In this document: positions 10,206 to 16,841 of the stretch, piece by piece
How positions within the stretch are numbered: position 1 is the first letter of the stretch
How the letters are laid out: each line of letters opens with the position of its first letter
Translations under genes and position numbers: made by a program
Virus record (IMG/VR): IMGVR_UViG_3300027907_000410
Span: 1 to 24,809 of that record
Reading direction: 5' to 3' (one strand)
Origin: a virus
Length of the DNA: 24,809 bases
The notes under the pieces: generated by a model
Seen by the model: only the letters and a program-made list of their open reading frames with translations
Databases searched by the model: none
Told to the model about the DNA's origin: nothing

Positions 10206-10868
10206 TCAAGCTCCTAATCTATGTGCTTGCGCCCGAGCTTTGTCCGCGACCTCATCAACCATGCGATTCAGTTCCAGGTTGAACTGGACAAGCTCTTTGT
10301 GCAGGTTGGCGATGTAGTCTTCGTCGCGATAAATCGTTTCGACGTAGAGCTGGCACTCTTCATCTTGACGAGAATCGAACGACAGAAAGTCCCACCATTT
10401 CCGTCCCGTAACGAACATGCAGCCTTGGACCTGCGGCATGTGCTCCTCGGGCATGCCTTCGAGCCAAGTCCTGACGTGTATCGCCTCATTGAAAGGGCAC
10501 TTCGACTCGGTCCCGCCGTCATCGTTTATGAGGCCGTCTGGCGAGCATCCGAGCCAGTCGTACTTCGGATGAACGATGAACTCTGACGGCACGACGATGT
10601 TGCCGGTCAGCATCTCGTAGGCATCCTGAGCCTTCTGTTCTTCGGTGTGACCCCACTTCATGGAAGCGCTGCTGACGTTGTGCTTGGATTTCTTTGCCAG
10701 ACGCTCGAAGCACAGTTCGCGCATGTATGAGGTGCGCGCGCCCATGGGCTCGCGCTTCCCATTTTTGTCAGGCTTCCCCCAAGCCATCACGTCTTTAAAC
10801 CGGCTGGCTGTCACTCGGCCAGATCGGTCTGCATGCCACTTTTCAGTGCCCTGAAGTTCCGCTCTCAC
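10206..10868 (-). CDS. YqaJ-type viral recombination exonuclease (lambda Exo-like)
   Basis: A 5'-3' double-strand DNA exonuclease expected to produce 3' single-strand tails for RecT-mediated annealing, 220 aa. It shows the PD-(D/E)xK core: Glu in GHTEEQKA (~75-76), Asp111 in GCSPDGL and the ExK pair Glu121/Lys123 in GGTESKCP. Length fits the YqaJ family. The start is a GTG whose first base is the last base of the upstream recT-like stop codon (TAGTG). AGGAAG lies about eight bases upstream. Exonuclease plus annealing protein in tight coupling is the classic phage homologous recombination module. Confidence 0.9.
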   Translation of the reverse strand: MRAELQGTEKWHADRSGRVTASRFKDVMAWGKPDKNGKREPMGARTSYMRELCFERLAKKSKHNVSSASMKWGHTEEQKAQDAYEMLTGNIVVPSEFIVHPKYDWLGCSPDGLINDDGGTESKCPFNEAIHVRTWLEGMPEEHMPQVQGCMFVTGRKWWDFLSFDSRQDEECQLYVETIYRDEDYIANLHKELVQFNLELNRMVDEVADKARAQAHRLGA

Positions 10869-11857
10869 TACGCCGCTTCCTCGGCCTGACCCAGGCCATC
10901 ATTGGTGCCAGTCATGTCGGTAAAGTCGCCATCAACGGTTGCCGCCATGTTCTTAAGCGCTTCGTGGCACTCCAGGCCGATTGCTGCACGTTGTTTCGGC
11001 TTGAGACCTGCCCAGGCTGTCGCATAGGCGTCGATGTCCTGCCGCTTCGCGACGACCAAAAGGTCTGCGAATACTCCGTCTATTTCCGGCGACGGGGATT
11101 TCGGGCCGAACGAAACACCAGCAGCGGCAGCGGTATTTGAAGCCTGCTTCGCGGGGGTGATATCGATTTCGCCGCCGTATGAGTCTTCGAACTCATCGGG
11201 TGTATAGACGCCGAGGATGACGTCAGGGCAGAAGAGTCGAGCCCATTTTTTTGTCACCAAGTAGGCAATCTGCTGCTTCGGATCCTCCGCCCAAAGCGTG
11301 GAGTTCCGGGTGCGCACCTGGGTGAGCAGAAGCTCCAGTGTGCGCGGTTCGTCTTCGCCTTTGAAGGTTGCCCAGACCTTGATCCCGAGACCCTTCTCAT
11401 CGTCAAAGCTCCAGGCAGGAACGCGGTATTTCTTGAACTCGCCAGTGTCCTCGTCCTTCTTGGTTTTGCTGGTGACTTCGCGCATTTTGCCGATGACGTT
11501 TTCCCAGGCACCGAACCATTCGAAGTTCAAACGACCCTTCACCGGTGCCTTGGAGGTGATCACTGCGTTGACGAGCTGCGCCTCGTAGCTCAATGCACCG
11601 CCGTTGACGATGAACGTCTTCTGCGCAACAGCGAATGGGTTCATCTGCCACTGCATTGCTTGTAGCACCACCGCCATGCAGTCAGCTTGATTGCCCTTCA
11701 AATGCTTGGGGACTGTGGTCACGCCCTTCGACATCATCAGCGCGAGGTCGCTCATCGACTTCATGGTGCCAGGATCGAGGATGAGCGCTGCCGCGTTGTG
11801 CGAAGGATCGTGGTAAGTGGCGAGGCCCGTTGGTGCTTGAGTGTCTGAGTCGGTCAT
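10868..11857 (-). CDS. recT: RecT-family single-strand annealing protein
   Basis: Cytoplasmic annealing protein of 329 aa that pairs complementary single strands produced by the adjacent exonuclease. Typical RecT features are the early helical segment MSDLALMMSKGVTTVPKHLK, the QWQMNPFAVAQKTF motif, the GGALSYEAQLVNAVI motif, and the C-terminal core LVTKKWARLFCPDVILGVYT. An Ala/Pro-rich linker near residue 265 leads to a tail domain. GGAG lies seven bases before the ATG at 11857; in-frame sequence upstream to 11959 is not needed. It is followed by the exonuclease with a one-base overlap. Confidence 0.92.
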   Translation of the reverse strand: MTDSDTQAPTGLATYHDPSHNAAALILDPGTMKSMSDLALMMSKGVTTVPKHLKGNQADCMAVVLQAMQWQMNPFAVAQKTFIVNGGALSYEAQLVNAVITSKAPVKGRLNFEWFGAWENVIGKMREVTSKTKKDEDTGEFKKYRVPAWSFDDEKGLGIKVWATFKGEDEPRTLELLLTQVRTRNSTLWAEDPKQQIAYLVTKKWARLFCPDVILGVYTPDEFEDSYGGEIDITPAKQASNTAAAAGVSFGPKSPSPEIDGVFADLLVVAKRQDIDAYATAWAGLKPKQRAAIGLECHEALKNMAATVDGDFTDMTGTNDGLGQAEEAA

Positions 11858-11909
11858 TGCGCTCTCCGTGGCCGACAAGGAATGTGTCGGCCTTTCGATT
11901 GAAAGGTGG

Positions 11910-13070
11910 TTAGAAGCGGATGGCACGAAGCCAGGCGCGAGCAGTATCGAGGTCCACATCGAAACCCAGGGCTACAACCTCGACAATGTCGTCGACTGAT
12001 GGCGCGGTCGTAGTCACATCGTCGGATTCAGCAGTCAGCGCATCTGTGCTGATGGGGGCGACTTCAACCTTTTCTGCGACCAGAGGCGTAGCTGCGATAG
12101 TGACCGGGGTCGGTGCGGAAGCCTGGGCGCGCAGGCGGGCCAGTTCTTCCTGATCACGCTGATACTGGGCGTCGCGTTCACGCTGCTGGCGCTGCTGCTC
12201 TTCCTGCTGCTCACGCTGTTGGCGTTGCTGTGCTTCCATGTCGCGGCGCTGTTGGTCCAACTCGTCCTGCTGTTGCTTCAGACGCTTGCGATCTTCCTCG
12301 GCGCGTTGCTTGCGCAACTCTTCAGCTTCGGCATCAGCAATGCGCTGCCTCTCGCGCAGCTCGTCGAGCTCTTTCTGTTGGGCCAGCAGCTTGGCGGCAG
12401 CCTCTTCTCGTTCAACCGCAGACCTGTGCAGCGTTTCAAGCTGCTCAATAGCGTTGTCGCGAGCGATGGTGCCTTCAGCTTCGAACTCGGCATATTCTTC
12501 GGGAAGGATTACCGAATCCTTGACGCTTTGCAGAATGCTTGCGACATCGGCAGCGCTACGGTTTGCATAGGCGGCAGCGACGGAACTGAAGCGGGTAATC
12601 TTCGCCCGGATGGCTTCGACACGTTCAGCTTCGACTCGCTCGCGCTCGGCTTTGGCATCAGCTACGCGCTTTTCTTCGGCCTTGATTGCTTCGTCAACAG
12701 GCGCCTCGATTGCCAAGACTCGATCCTTCAACGCCTCGCCGAACTCCTTAACCTGGTTGACGCGAGCCTGGGCATCTTTGACTTTCTGTTGATAGGGGAC
12801 GAGCGCCGTCTTGGTGGTTTGCGCCAGGGCATAGCGCACGTCGCGGATGTCGACACGAACTTCCTTCGCATTCGCCAAACCTTCGCTGGTCGAGCAGTCA
12901 ACGACCAACTTCGCGTAGGTGGTTTCCAGACGAACGATCTGCTCTTCGTGCGGCCGATATTCGGCGATGTCGGTAACGGCAACCGCAGGGACGACAGGTT
13001 TTTGAGAGTCCTCGGTTTCGCTCATTTCGAGCGATTCTTGCGCGAGTGCTTGTTTAATATTTGCGGACAT
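11910..13070 (-). CDS. Gln-rich coiled-coil phage protein (DUF1351-like)
   Basis: A 386-aa protein upstream of recT. Residues ~40-130 form a helical domain (RLETTYAKLVVDCSTSEGLA ... YALAQTTKTALVPYQQKV) that reminds me of DUF1351, a family often found beside RecT genes. Residues ~215-325 are a very Gln/Glu/Arg-rich coiled coil. The C-terminal ~30 residues (DDIVEVVALGFDVDLDTARA) are a conserved-looking compact helical tag. AAGGA lies seven bases before the ATG. Probable accessory of the recombination module by position only. The plus strand is also open over most of this gene because of codon bias, and I treat that as shadow. Confidence 0.82.
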   Translation of the reverse strand: MSANIKQALAQESLEMSETEDSQKPVVPAVAVTDIAEYRPHEEQIVRLETTYAKLVVDCSTSEGLANAKEVRVDIRDVRYALAQTTKTALVPYQQKVKDAQARVNQVKEFGEALKDRVLAIEAPVDEAIKAEEKRVADAKAERERVEAERVEAIRAKITRFSSVAAAYANRSAADVASILQSVKDSVILPEEYAEFEAEGTIARDNAIEQLETLHRSAVEREEAAAKLLAQQKELDELRERQRIADAEAEELRKQRAEEDRKRLKQQQDELDQQRRDMEAQQRQQREQQEEQQRQQRERDAQYQRDQEELARLRAQASAPTPVTIAATPLVAEKVEVAPISTDALTAESDDVTTTAPSVDDIVEVVALGFDVDLDTARAWLRAIRF

Positions 13071-13115
13071 GACAATTCCTTGCCGCGCGGTGCGCAGCCT
13101 TGAAGGGTGTTGGGT

Positions 13116-13232
13116 TTACTGAGTGACGCGATCAGCCAGAGCGCTGAGCAGCATCAGAAGGGAGAGGGTGGTGATGGCCGAGAAAGATCCGCGCCAGATC
13201 AGCAGGCGTCTCACCCGCTGCCGCTGAGTCAC
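13116..13232 (-). CDS. Small membrane protein, 38 aa, coupled
   Basis: The frame reads MTQRQRVRRLLIWRGSFSAI followed by a hydrophobic stretch TTLSLLMLLSALADRVTQ. The basic N-terminus and single ~20-residue hydrophobic segment fit a small inner-membrane protein. It starts with a GTG that overlaps the stop of the 44-aa ORF upstream (GTGA), continuing the coupling chain. Function unknown. Confidence 0.5.
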   Translation of the reverse strand: MTQRQRVRRLLIWRGSFSAITTLSLLMLLSALADRVTQ

Positions 13233-13363
13233 GACAACCGCGCGATAAGCATCCCGCGCCGCGACTGGATCTTGATGCGGGTTGGCAGATCAGCGACCAG
13301 AAAAAAGCCCTGTCGGTGCAGGGCTTCGGTCATTGCTTTTGCGTTGCGGGCGATGATGGTCAT
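13229..13363 (-). CDS. Small phage ORF, 44 aa, with an embedded terminator
   Basis: The frame begins MTIIARNAKAMTEALHRQGF and ends in a basic stretch (KIQSRRGMLIARLS). The ATG overlaps the stop of the 77-aa gene (ATGA) and its own stop overlaps the next GTG (GTGA), so both ends fit a coupled operon. A strong leftward terminator hairpin with T6 lies inside the frame at codons ~13-21, so full translation requires read-through or antitermination. Function unknown. Confidence 0.5.
   Translation of the reverse strand: MTIIARNAKAMTEALHRQGFFLVADLPTRIKIQSRRGMLIARLS
13301..13326 (-). terminator. Rho-independent terminator inside the leftward operon
   Basis: Arms AGCCCTG and CAGGGCT with a 6-base loop are followed by T6 on the minus strand. 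It lies within the 44-aa ORF, between the first and later genes of the leftward operon. Confidence 0.75.
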
Positions 13364-13593
13364 GCTGCGACTCCCTGTGTGATCGATGCGTTGTAGGTGG
13401 CGTAGATCTGGTCGATACGCGCCCTGTAGTGCCGGTGTTCGTCTTCATTGATGGCACGCAACATGAAGGCCAGCGTGATTGACGATGTCGCCGCGGAACT
13501 CGCGTTGGGCTTGCCAAGGTCGCGGATCATGTTGTCGATCTCACCCTCGATCCAGGTAACCGCCGTCTGGTGGTCGCGTTGTTCAGCGTTCAT
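13360..13593 (-). CDS. Phage hypothetical protein, 77 aa
   Basis: Helical protein beginning MNAEQRDHQTAVTWIEGEID with a second helix HRHYRARIDQIYATYN. I do not recognise the family. GGAGG lies six bases before the ATG, and the start overlaps the upstream gene by 11 bases. The stop is in an ATGA junction with the 44-aa ORF. Early leftward operon. Confidence 0.68.
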   Translation of the reverse strand: MNAEQRDHQTAVTWIEGEIDNMIRDLGKPNASSAATSSITLAFMLRAINEDEHRHYRARIDQIYATYNASITQGVAA

Positions 13594-13837
13594 GTGCGCC
13601 TCCGCCGGGAGGGCAGATCATTTCCATTTTCACCATGGCCAGGCCAATACGTCGCTTGAGGCTTTTGCGCTCTTCCAGCAAGCGCGTGTCCCGATCGGTC
13701 AGCGCCTGGGTGCGAATCTGCTCGGCAGCCTCGTAGTCGTGGAACTCCTCGGGCTGCGATCTTTTCTCGCGCCCCCAAGCGTCGTAGCGCCTGTCCCACT
13801 CTCGGGCCTGCGCGCTATCTGCATAGCTGGTTGACAT
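13583..13837 (-). CDS. Phage hypothetical protein, 84 aa
   Basis: Charged, helical protein (MSTSYADSAQAREWDRRYDA ... LLEERKSLKRRIGLAMVKME) with a probable short coiled coil in its second half. No known family recognised. The ATG at 13837 has GGAGG six bases upstream; in-frame sequence further upstream has no ribosome site. It is the first gene after a 556-base gene-poor stretch in the leftward operon. Confidence 0.7.
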   Translation of the reverse strand: MSTSYADSAQAREWDRRYDAWGREKRSQPEEFHDYEAAEQIRTQALTDRDTRLLEERKSLKRRIGLAMVKMEMICPPGGGAHER

Positions 13838-14393
13838 GGTCGCCTCCAGACTGGCGGGGTGTTGATCCAACAAAACTCGGCTGCACTCATCCATTCCGCT
13901 GGTTGCCGTTGGGCGCGGAGGGGAGTGCACGCGGGTGGTGTCGGTCTGTGGGAGCGAGATGGTTTGTTTGGGCAGCTTTTCGACTACCAGCGCCCGGAAT
14001 AGAGCGCTTTCACCTGTAGGAGCGAGGCTGAAGCAGCATTGGAATGTCGGTCCTGACCAAGTTGCCTAACTACGTCCGCCCGTTCGCATACAAACAGTTG
14101 GCCTGGATCAGCTTTTTTCATGGGGCGCCGACATTCCGATGCAGCCTCTTTCGAGGCGCTCGGGCTTGCTTGTGGCTCACTGCAAGCAGGTGTTTCGACT
14201 CCCTAGTGAGATAGGGCTGCCATTCCTTGCTGCCGATACCCGACAAGGCTGGTCGAGAAATCATCTAGCCAGCGCTAGTAACACTGGCCTCACAGATCGG
14301 CTCTGTGGGTTGACGCAGGTGGGCGGTTATAGGCCGCAGTTTCGTCCGCATCCGTCTGCCCACTCGCTGAATGGGCAGAGGTGATGCTGGCGG
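13838..14393. other. Gene-poor stretch with REP-like fragments and hairpins
   Basis: No leftward gene fits here. The stretch holds two direct copies of TGTRGGAGCGAG (13948-13958 and 14015-14025), which match one arm of the REP elements common in fluorescent Pseudomonas. It also holds the long inverted repeat at 14036-14142 and small hairpins (14146-14157, 14202-14216, 14292-14306). Plus-strand frames 14044-14214 and 14139-14384 are open but have no ribosome site and no recognisable family; they could be remnants of one frameshifted gene. Confidence 0.5.
14036..14142. repeat. 107-base element bounded by 15-bp inverted repeats
   Basis: GCATTGGAATGTCGG (14036-14050) pairs with CCGACATTCCGATGC (14128-14142), 14 of 15 exact plus one G-T wobble. 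A second inner stem pairs 14051-14060 with 14098-14107 (8 of 10). It could be a structured RNA in the leftward transcript or a miniature inverted-repeat element. No clear target-site duplication is visible. Confidence 0.6.
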
Positions 14394-14666
14394 TCAGTCG
14401 TCTTCGCCATGAGCGAGCATCTTTTCGATGTCAGCGGCGCCGGGCTTCTTCCAGTTCTTGATCTGGCCTGTTTCCAAGTCGATGTTGAGGATCAGGTAGT
14501 CGCCGTAGTGGTCACCCGGGAAGAAGTCCGGCACGTAGCCTTCATAACTTCCGACTTCTTCACCCTGCGCATCCTTGAGGCCGGCAGCGAAGCCGTCACG
14601 CACCTTGATGTGCAGGTGCAGCTCGGTCACGTCGACCTGCACCGTTTTCTGCTGGTTGATTTGCAT
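14394..14666 (-). CDS. Phage hypothetical protein, 90 aa
   Basis: Beta-rich small protein: MQINQQKTVQVDVTELHLHI, then GFAAGLKDAQGEEVGSYEGY and a segment with DYLILNIDLETGQIKNWK. I recall this type in Pseudomonas phage early regions; function unknown. GGAG lies upstream of the ATG at 14666 with a slightly long spacer. It is the first confident gene of the leftward operon below PL, boxA and a ~330-base leader. Confidence 0.72.
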   Translation of the reverse strand: MQINQQKTVQVDVTELHLHIKVRDGFAAGLKDAQGEEVGSYEGYVPDFFPGDHYGDYLILNIDLETGQIKNWKKPGAADIEKMLAHGEDD

Positions 14667-15002
14667 GCTGCTGTCTCCGGTTGATTTTCCGGATGACCCT
14701 GTTGCCAAGGTCATCGAGGAAATCTGTTGTCTCCACTACGCGCATCGCCGGATTCATATCTCTGGCCAGGTCACACATTTCGTGTCCGGTGTTCTTCCTG
14801 GCTGGCTTGCGTGGTTTCGCGCACTCACATGTGGGAGTACGGCCAGTTCCAGAGCTGGCGATGGCATCGACTGTTTATTGCTCGCCCTTACCGGTTGCAA
14901 CCCGGGGTAGTCGATGGCGAGGATCCTGAGTTGTTAAAGAGCAGCGGATCTCTCGACCCTTCGCAGCTGGTCCCGATGTGGGGACTGGGTTGCGATGAAG
15001 GT
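14667..15002 (-). other. Leader of the leftward operon
   Basis: About 335 bases between PL and the first confident gene. It contains the boxA element (14931-14943) and, 26-40 bases further along the transcript, a short hairpin CCGG-N7-CCGG (14891-14905) that could be a boxB-like element. A leftward frame at 14596-14778 is open but has no ribosome site. Confidence 0.5.
14931..14943 (-). promoter_or_regulatory. boxA: rrn-type boxA antitermination element
   Basis: The minus strand reads TGCTCTTTAACAA, identical to the boxA of E. coli rRNA operons, which binds NusB/NusE in nascent RNA. It starts about 60-70 bases downstream of the PL -10 box, where lambda nut sites lie. This is direct sequence identity; function is inferred. 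Confidence 0.72.
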
Positions 15003-15044
15003 AAATTAACCGCCGGTTTATATATCGTCAATACCGGCGGTTAA
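15003..15044 (-). promoter_or_regulatory. PL promoter with two repressor operators (OL)
   Basis: On the minus strand, TTGACG (15026-15031) and TAATTT (15003-15008) are separated by 17 bases. Two 15-bp operators cover them: TTAACCGCCGGTTTA (15006-15020) over the -10 and AATACCGGCGGTTAA (15030-15044) over the -35. Their centres are 24 bp apart, like OR1 and OR2. The layout matches PR at 22.1 kb, so the same repressor should shut both. Confidence 0.8.
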
Positions 15045-15081
15045 TTTATTTTTTAATCTGATGCCGTATGCTTGGCTATAG

Positions 15082-15097
15082 CTGGATATGCATACAG
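15082..15097 (+). promoter_or_regulatory. LexA box (SOS operator)
   Basis: CTG-GATATGCATA-CAG fits the CTG-N10-CAG LexA box with an AT-rich alternating centre. It lies 16 bases before the start codon of the DUF1654-like gene, so LexA would block its promoter until DNA damage. Confidence 0.75.
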
Positions 15098-15112
15098 TAT
15101 TTGGAGGTGGGA

Positions 15113-15430
15113 ATGGCAAAGGCGAAAAAACAGGGGAATCCATTAGAGCGGCAGGAAATGAGCGGTATTGAAAGGCTTGGCTTACGCGTCTCATCAATGA
15201 TCAATCACCCGGTTGCGCAGATTCAGCGCTGGGTGACGATCCACCGCCTGGACACGGATGGCGATCGGGAGTGGGAGGAAGTGATGGGCTTGCTATCCGA
15301 GACGGACGGCATAGACATGACGTTCAACGACGATGAGTCGGTGACGCTGAGGTGGGAGGCCCTGGCTGAAGTAGATCGTGTAGCCGAAGTAGAGGATACG
15401 ATGGAGGTGGAGGAGGTCGCGCCTTTCTGA
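15113..15430 (+). CDS. DUF1654-like small protein under LexA control
   Basis: A 105-aa protein: a Lys-rich start (MAKAKKQG), a helical core (GIERLGLRVSSMINHPVAQI), the segment EWEEVMGLLSETDGIDMTF, and a very acidic tail. The core fits the DUF1654 family as I remember it, which is largely confined to Pseudomonas and its phages and includes LexA-regulated members. GGAGG lies six bases before the ATG at 15113, which is preferred over the ATG at 15068. A LexA box is immediately upstream and the OL operators lie ~40 bases further. It runs rightwards, divergent from the leftward early operon. It may act in SOS induction of the prophage, possibly as an antirepressor; that is inference. Confidence 0.75.
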   Translation: MAKAKKQGNPLERQEMSGIERLGLRVSSMINHPVAQIQRWVTIHRLDTDGDREWEEVMGLLSETDGIDMTFNDDESVTLRWEALAEVDRVAEVEDTMEVEEVAPF

Positions 15431-15436
15431 TGGATA

Positions 15437-15462
15437 GAAAAAAGCCCGCGCTGAGGCGGGCT
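15437..15462 (-). terminator. Rho-independent terminator
   Basis: AGCCCGC-N6-GCGGGCT followed on the minus strand by T6. It lies 19 bases past the lipoprotein stop and also just after the convergent DUF1654-like gene. Confidence 0.8.
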
Positions 15463-15480
15463 TCGATGATGGAGCCGGGG

Positions 15481-15984
15481 CTAGTTGGAGAATTTGATTT
15501 CGGTAGCAAGGGCTTCTTTTGCTGACTGATATGCAGCCTTAGCCCGCATATCAGTTGGGCTATACGGGCTCATAGTCATGAGATAGGTGGACCATTTTGC
15601 GTACAGGTCCTTGCTAAGCTCAGCTTGCTTGGCGGGTATCTTGGCTGCCTTAAGGCGTGCAATAGCCTCATCACCTTGAGATCTGGAGTGCTTGACGCAC
15701 TCTAAAAGCGAATTGCTGTATTCAGCAATCATTGCTTGATTCCCGTACCGCACAGCTGTCCCGCCCGTAGTTGCTTCCAGATCACACTGCCAAGCCGGCA
15801 GATCAAGTTGGCGCGAGAAATTAAGAGCCGCCGCCGAATTGGGGTCGTACTTAAACTCAATGGGCTTGAAGGCATGAGGTGTCCGTGTTGGTGCCGCTGC
15901 ATTCGTCGGTCTTTGTTGGGGAGCCACACAGCCAGCCAAAGAAATTGCTGCAACCGTGAGCAGAATGGTGGTTCTCAAACGCAT
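15481..15984 (-). CDS. Predicted lipoprotein, 167 aa
   Basis: An N-terminal signal MRLRTTILLTVAAISLAGC ends in a lipobox LAGC, so Cys19 should be lipidated and the protein anchored to the inner or outer membrane. The mature part is a soluble helical domain with two conserved-looking cysteines (WQCDLEAT and SLLECVKH) that may form a disulfide. GGGAGGG precedes the ATG at 15984. It is followed by its own terminator and is probably a lysogenic-conversion gene. No known family recognised; surface exclusion is one possibility. Confidence 0.8.
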   Translation of the reverse strand: MRLRTTILLTVAAISLAGCVAPQQRPTNAAAPTRTPHAFKPIEFKYDPNSAAALNFSRQLDLPAWQCDLEATTGGTAVRYGNQAMIAEYSNSLLECVKHSRSQGDEAIARLKAAKIPAKQAELSKDLYAKWSTYLMTMSPYSPTDMRAKAAYQSAKEALATEIKFSN

Positions 15985-16048
15985 GGTATCCCTCCCGTAA
16001 TTGAGCCCGAACTCTACCATTCGTGGCACGCAGCCACCATTGGATGGC

Positions 16049-16291
16049 TCAGTCCTCGGGATCAATCTCCTCCTCAGGCTTCCACCTGGCTATCAAGTCA
16101 ATCAACAGTTCGGCGATGGCCTCGTTGTTGTTTTCCAGTACTTTTAGATGTTCGTTGATTTGATTGGATACAGCCGTGGAGCCGCTCTGGTCGATCCAAA
16201 TGCCTATCTCCTCGATAGCGCAGCCTAAGGCCATGATGTTCTGATTGAGTCGGCTGAGTAGGGCGGGGGTAGGGTCGTCTGGTAGGGGCAT
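16049..16291 (-). CDS. Hypothetical acidic helical protein, 80 aa
   Basis: Begins MPLPDDPTPALLSRLNQNIM and continues as two helices (SNQINEHLKVLENNNEAIAE, then LLIDLIARWKPEEEIDPED). Composition and spacing suggest a small soluble helical hairpin. GGAG lies nine bases before the ATG. It reads leftwards 65 bases before the lipoprotein gene, with no terminator between them, so they may be co-transcribed. Family unknown. Confidence 0.62.
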   Translation of the reverse strand: MPLPDDPTPALLSRLNQNIMALGCAIEEIGIWIDQSGSTAVSNQINEHLKVLENNNEAIAELLIDLIARWKPEEEIDPED

Positions 16292-16332
16292 AGCCGCGTC
16301 TCCTGTGTCTAAGAAAAGCGTAGCAGCTAGCT

Positions 16333-16355
16333 AAAAGCGCGCGCTTGGCGGGCTT
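16333..16355 (-). terminator. Probable Rho-independent terminator
   Basis: AAGCCCGC and GCGCGCTT arms (one C-C mismatch) with a short loop and T4 on the minus strand, 17 bases past the zinc-ribbon gene. Confidence 0.45.
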
Positions 16356-16371
16356 TCTTTTCTAAGGTTCG

Positions 16372-16719
16372 CTATGGCGTGTGACCGAACTGCGATCTGA
16401 AGTCATTCTCCAATTTTTGGCAGGCGCCGCCAGCGTAAAGGCCTTCCTCGCGATGACAAAGATTAATGAGGGCTCGCACCCGAGACTTCGCTTGGCTTTC
16501 CGGGCTATTGCCGACTATTGCGCCGAAGGTAAGAAATAATATAAGAGCAGCAAAAATTCCAAGTACTATCTTGCCGAACACTCCGAAGCGAGGACTTAGA
16601 GGGGGATCTGGCAGTTCCGCGAGGCCATACTCACGATCAGCATGGCAGTACTTACATCTAATTGCTGCAGGATTGATCGTTTCTGCGCAATACGAACATT
16701 TCAATTCATCTGAGTCCAT
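16372..16719 (-). CDS. Zinc-ribbon membrane protein, 115 aa
   Basis: Two CxxC pairs at the N-terminus (CSYC and CKYC, residues ~8-26, with INPAAIR between) form a typical zinc ribbon. A single membrane helix follows (FGKIVLGIFAALILFLTFGA) at ~45-65. The last ~50 residues contain two more cysteines (LINLCHREEG and GACQKLEN). GGAGG lies upstream of the ATG at 16719, and the ATG at 16734 would overlap that site. Leftward cargo gene with its own terminator. Function unknown. Confidence 0.75.
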   Translation of the reverse strand: MDSDELKCSYCAETINPAAIRCKYCHADREYGLAELPDPPLSPRFGVFGKIVLGIFAALILFLTFGAIVGNSPESQAKSRVRALINLCHREEGLYAGGACQKLENDFRSQFGHTP

Positions 16720-16796
16720 CAACACCCCCTCCATATTTAAGTCGTAACTTTACCATGACACGTAGCTACCATTGTCGGGCAGGAAAGGCCAGAAAC

Positions 16797-16819
16797 AAAA
16801 GCCCGGCGCTGGGCCGGGC
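16797..16819 (-). terminator. Rho-independent terminator (GCCCGGC type)
   Basis: GCCCGGC-GCTGG-GCCGGGC followed by T4 on the minus strand, just past the 131-aa cargo gene. The hairpin is identical to the one at 17741-17759. Confidence 0.75.
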
Positions 16820-16841
16820 CTTCGATGAGAGGAGATTTTGG

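Noticed and set aside
12219-13103. Long plus-strand open frame (294 codons)
   Set aside because: It lies opposite the Gln-rich coiled-coil gene, whose repeated CAG/GAG codons keep the complement open. It has no ribosome site and no recognisable protein pattern.
14596-14778. Leftward 60-codon frame in the PL leader
   Set aside because: The first part is protein-like, but there is no ribosome site and it runs 71 bases into the 90-aa gene in another frame. Left undecided, not listed as a gene.
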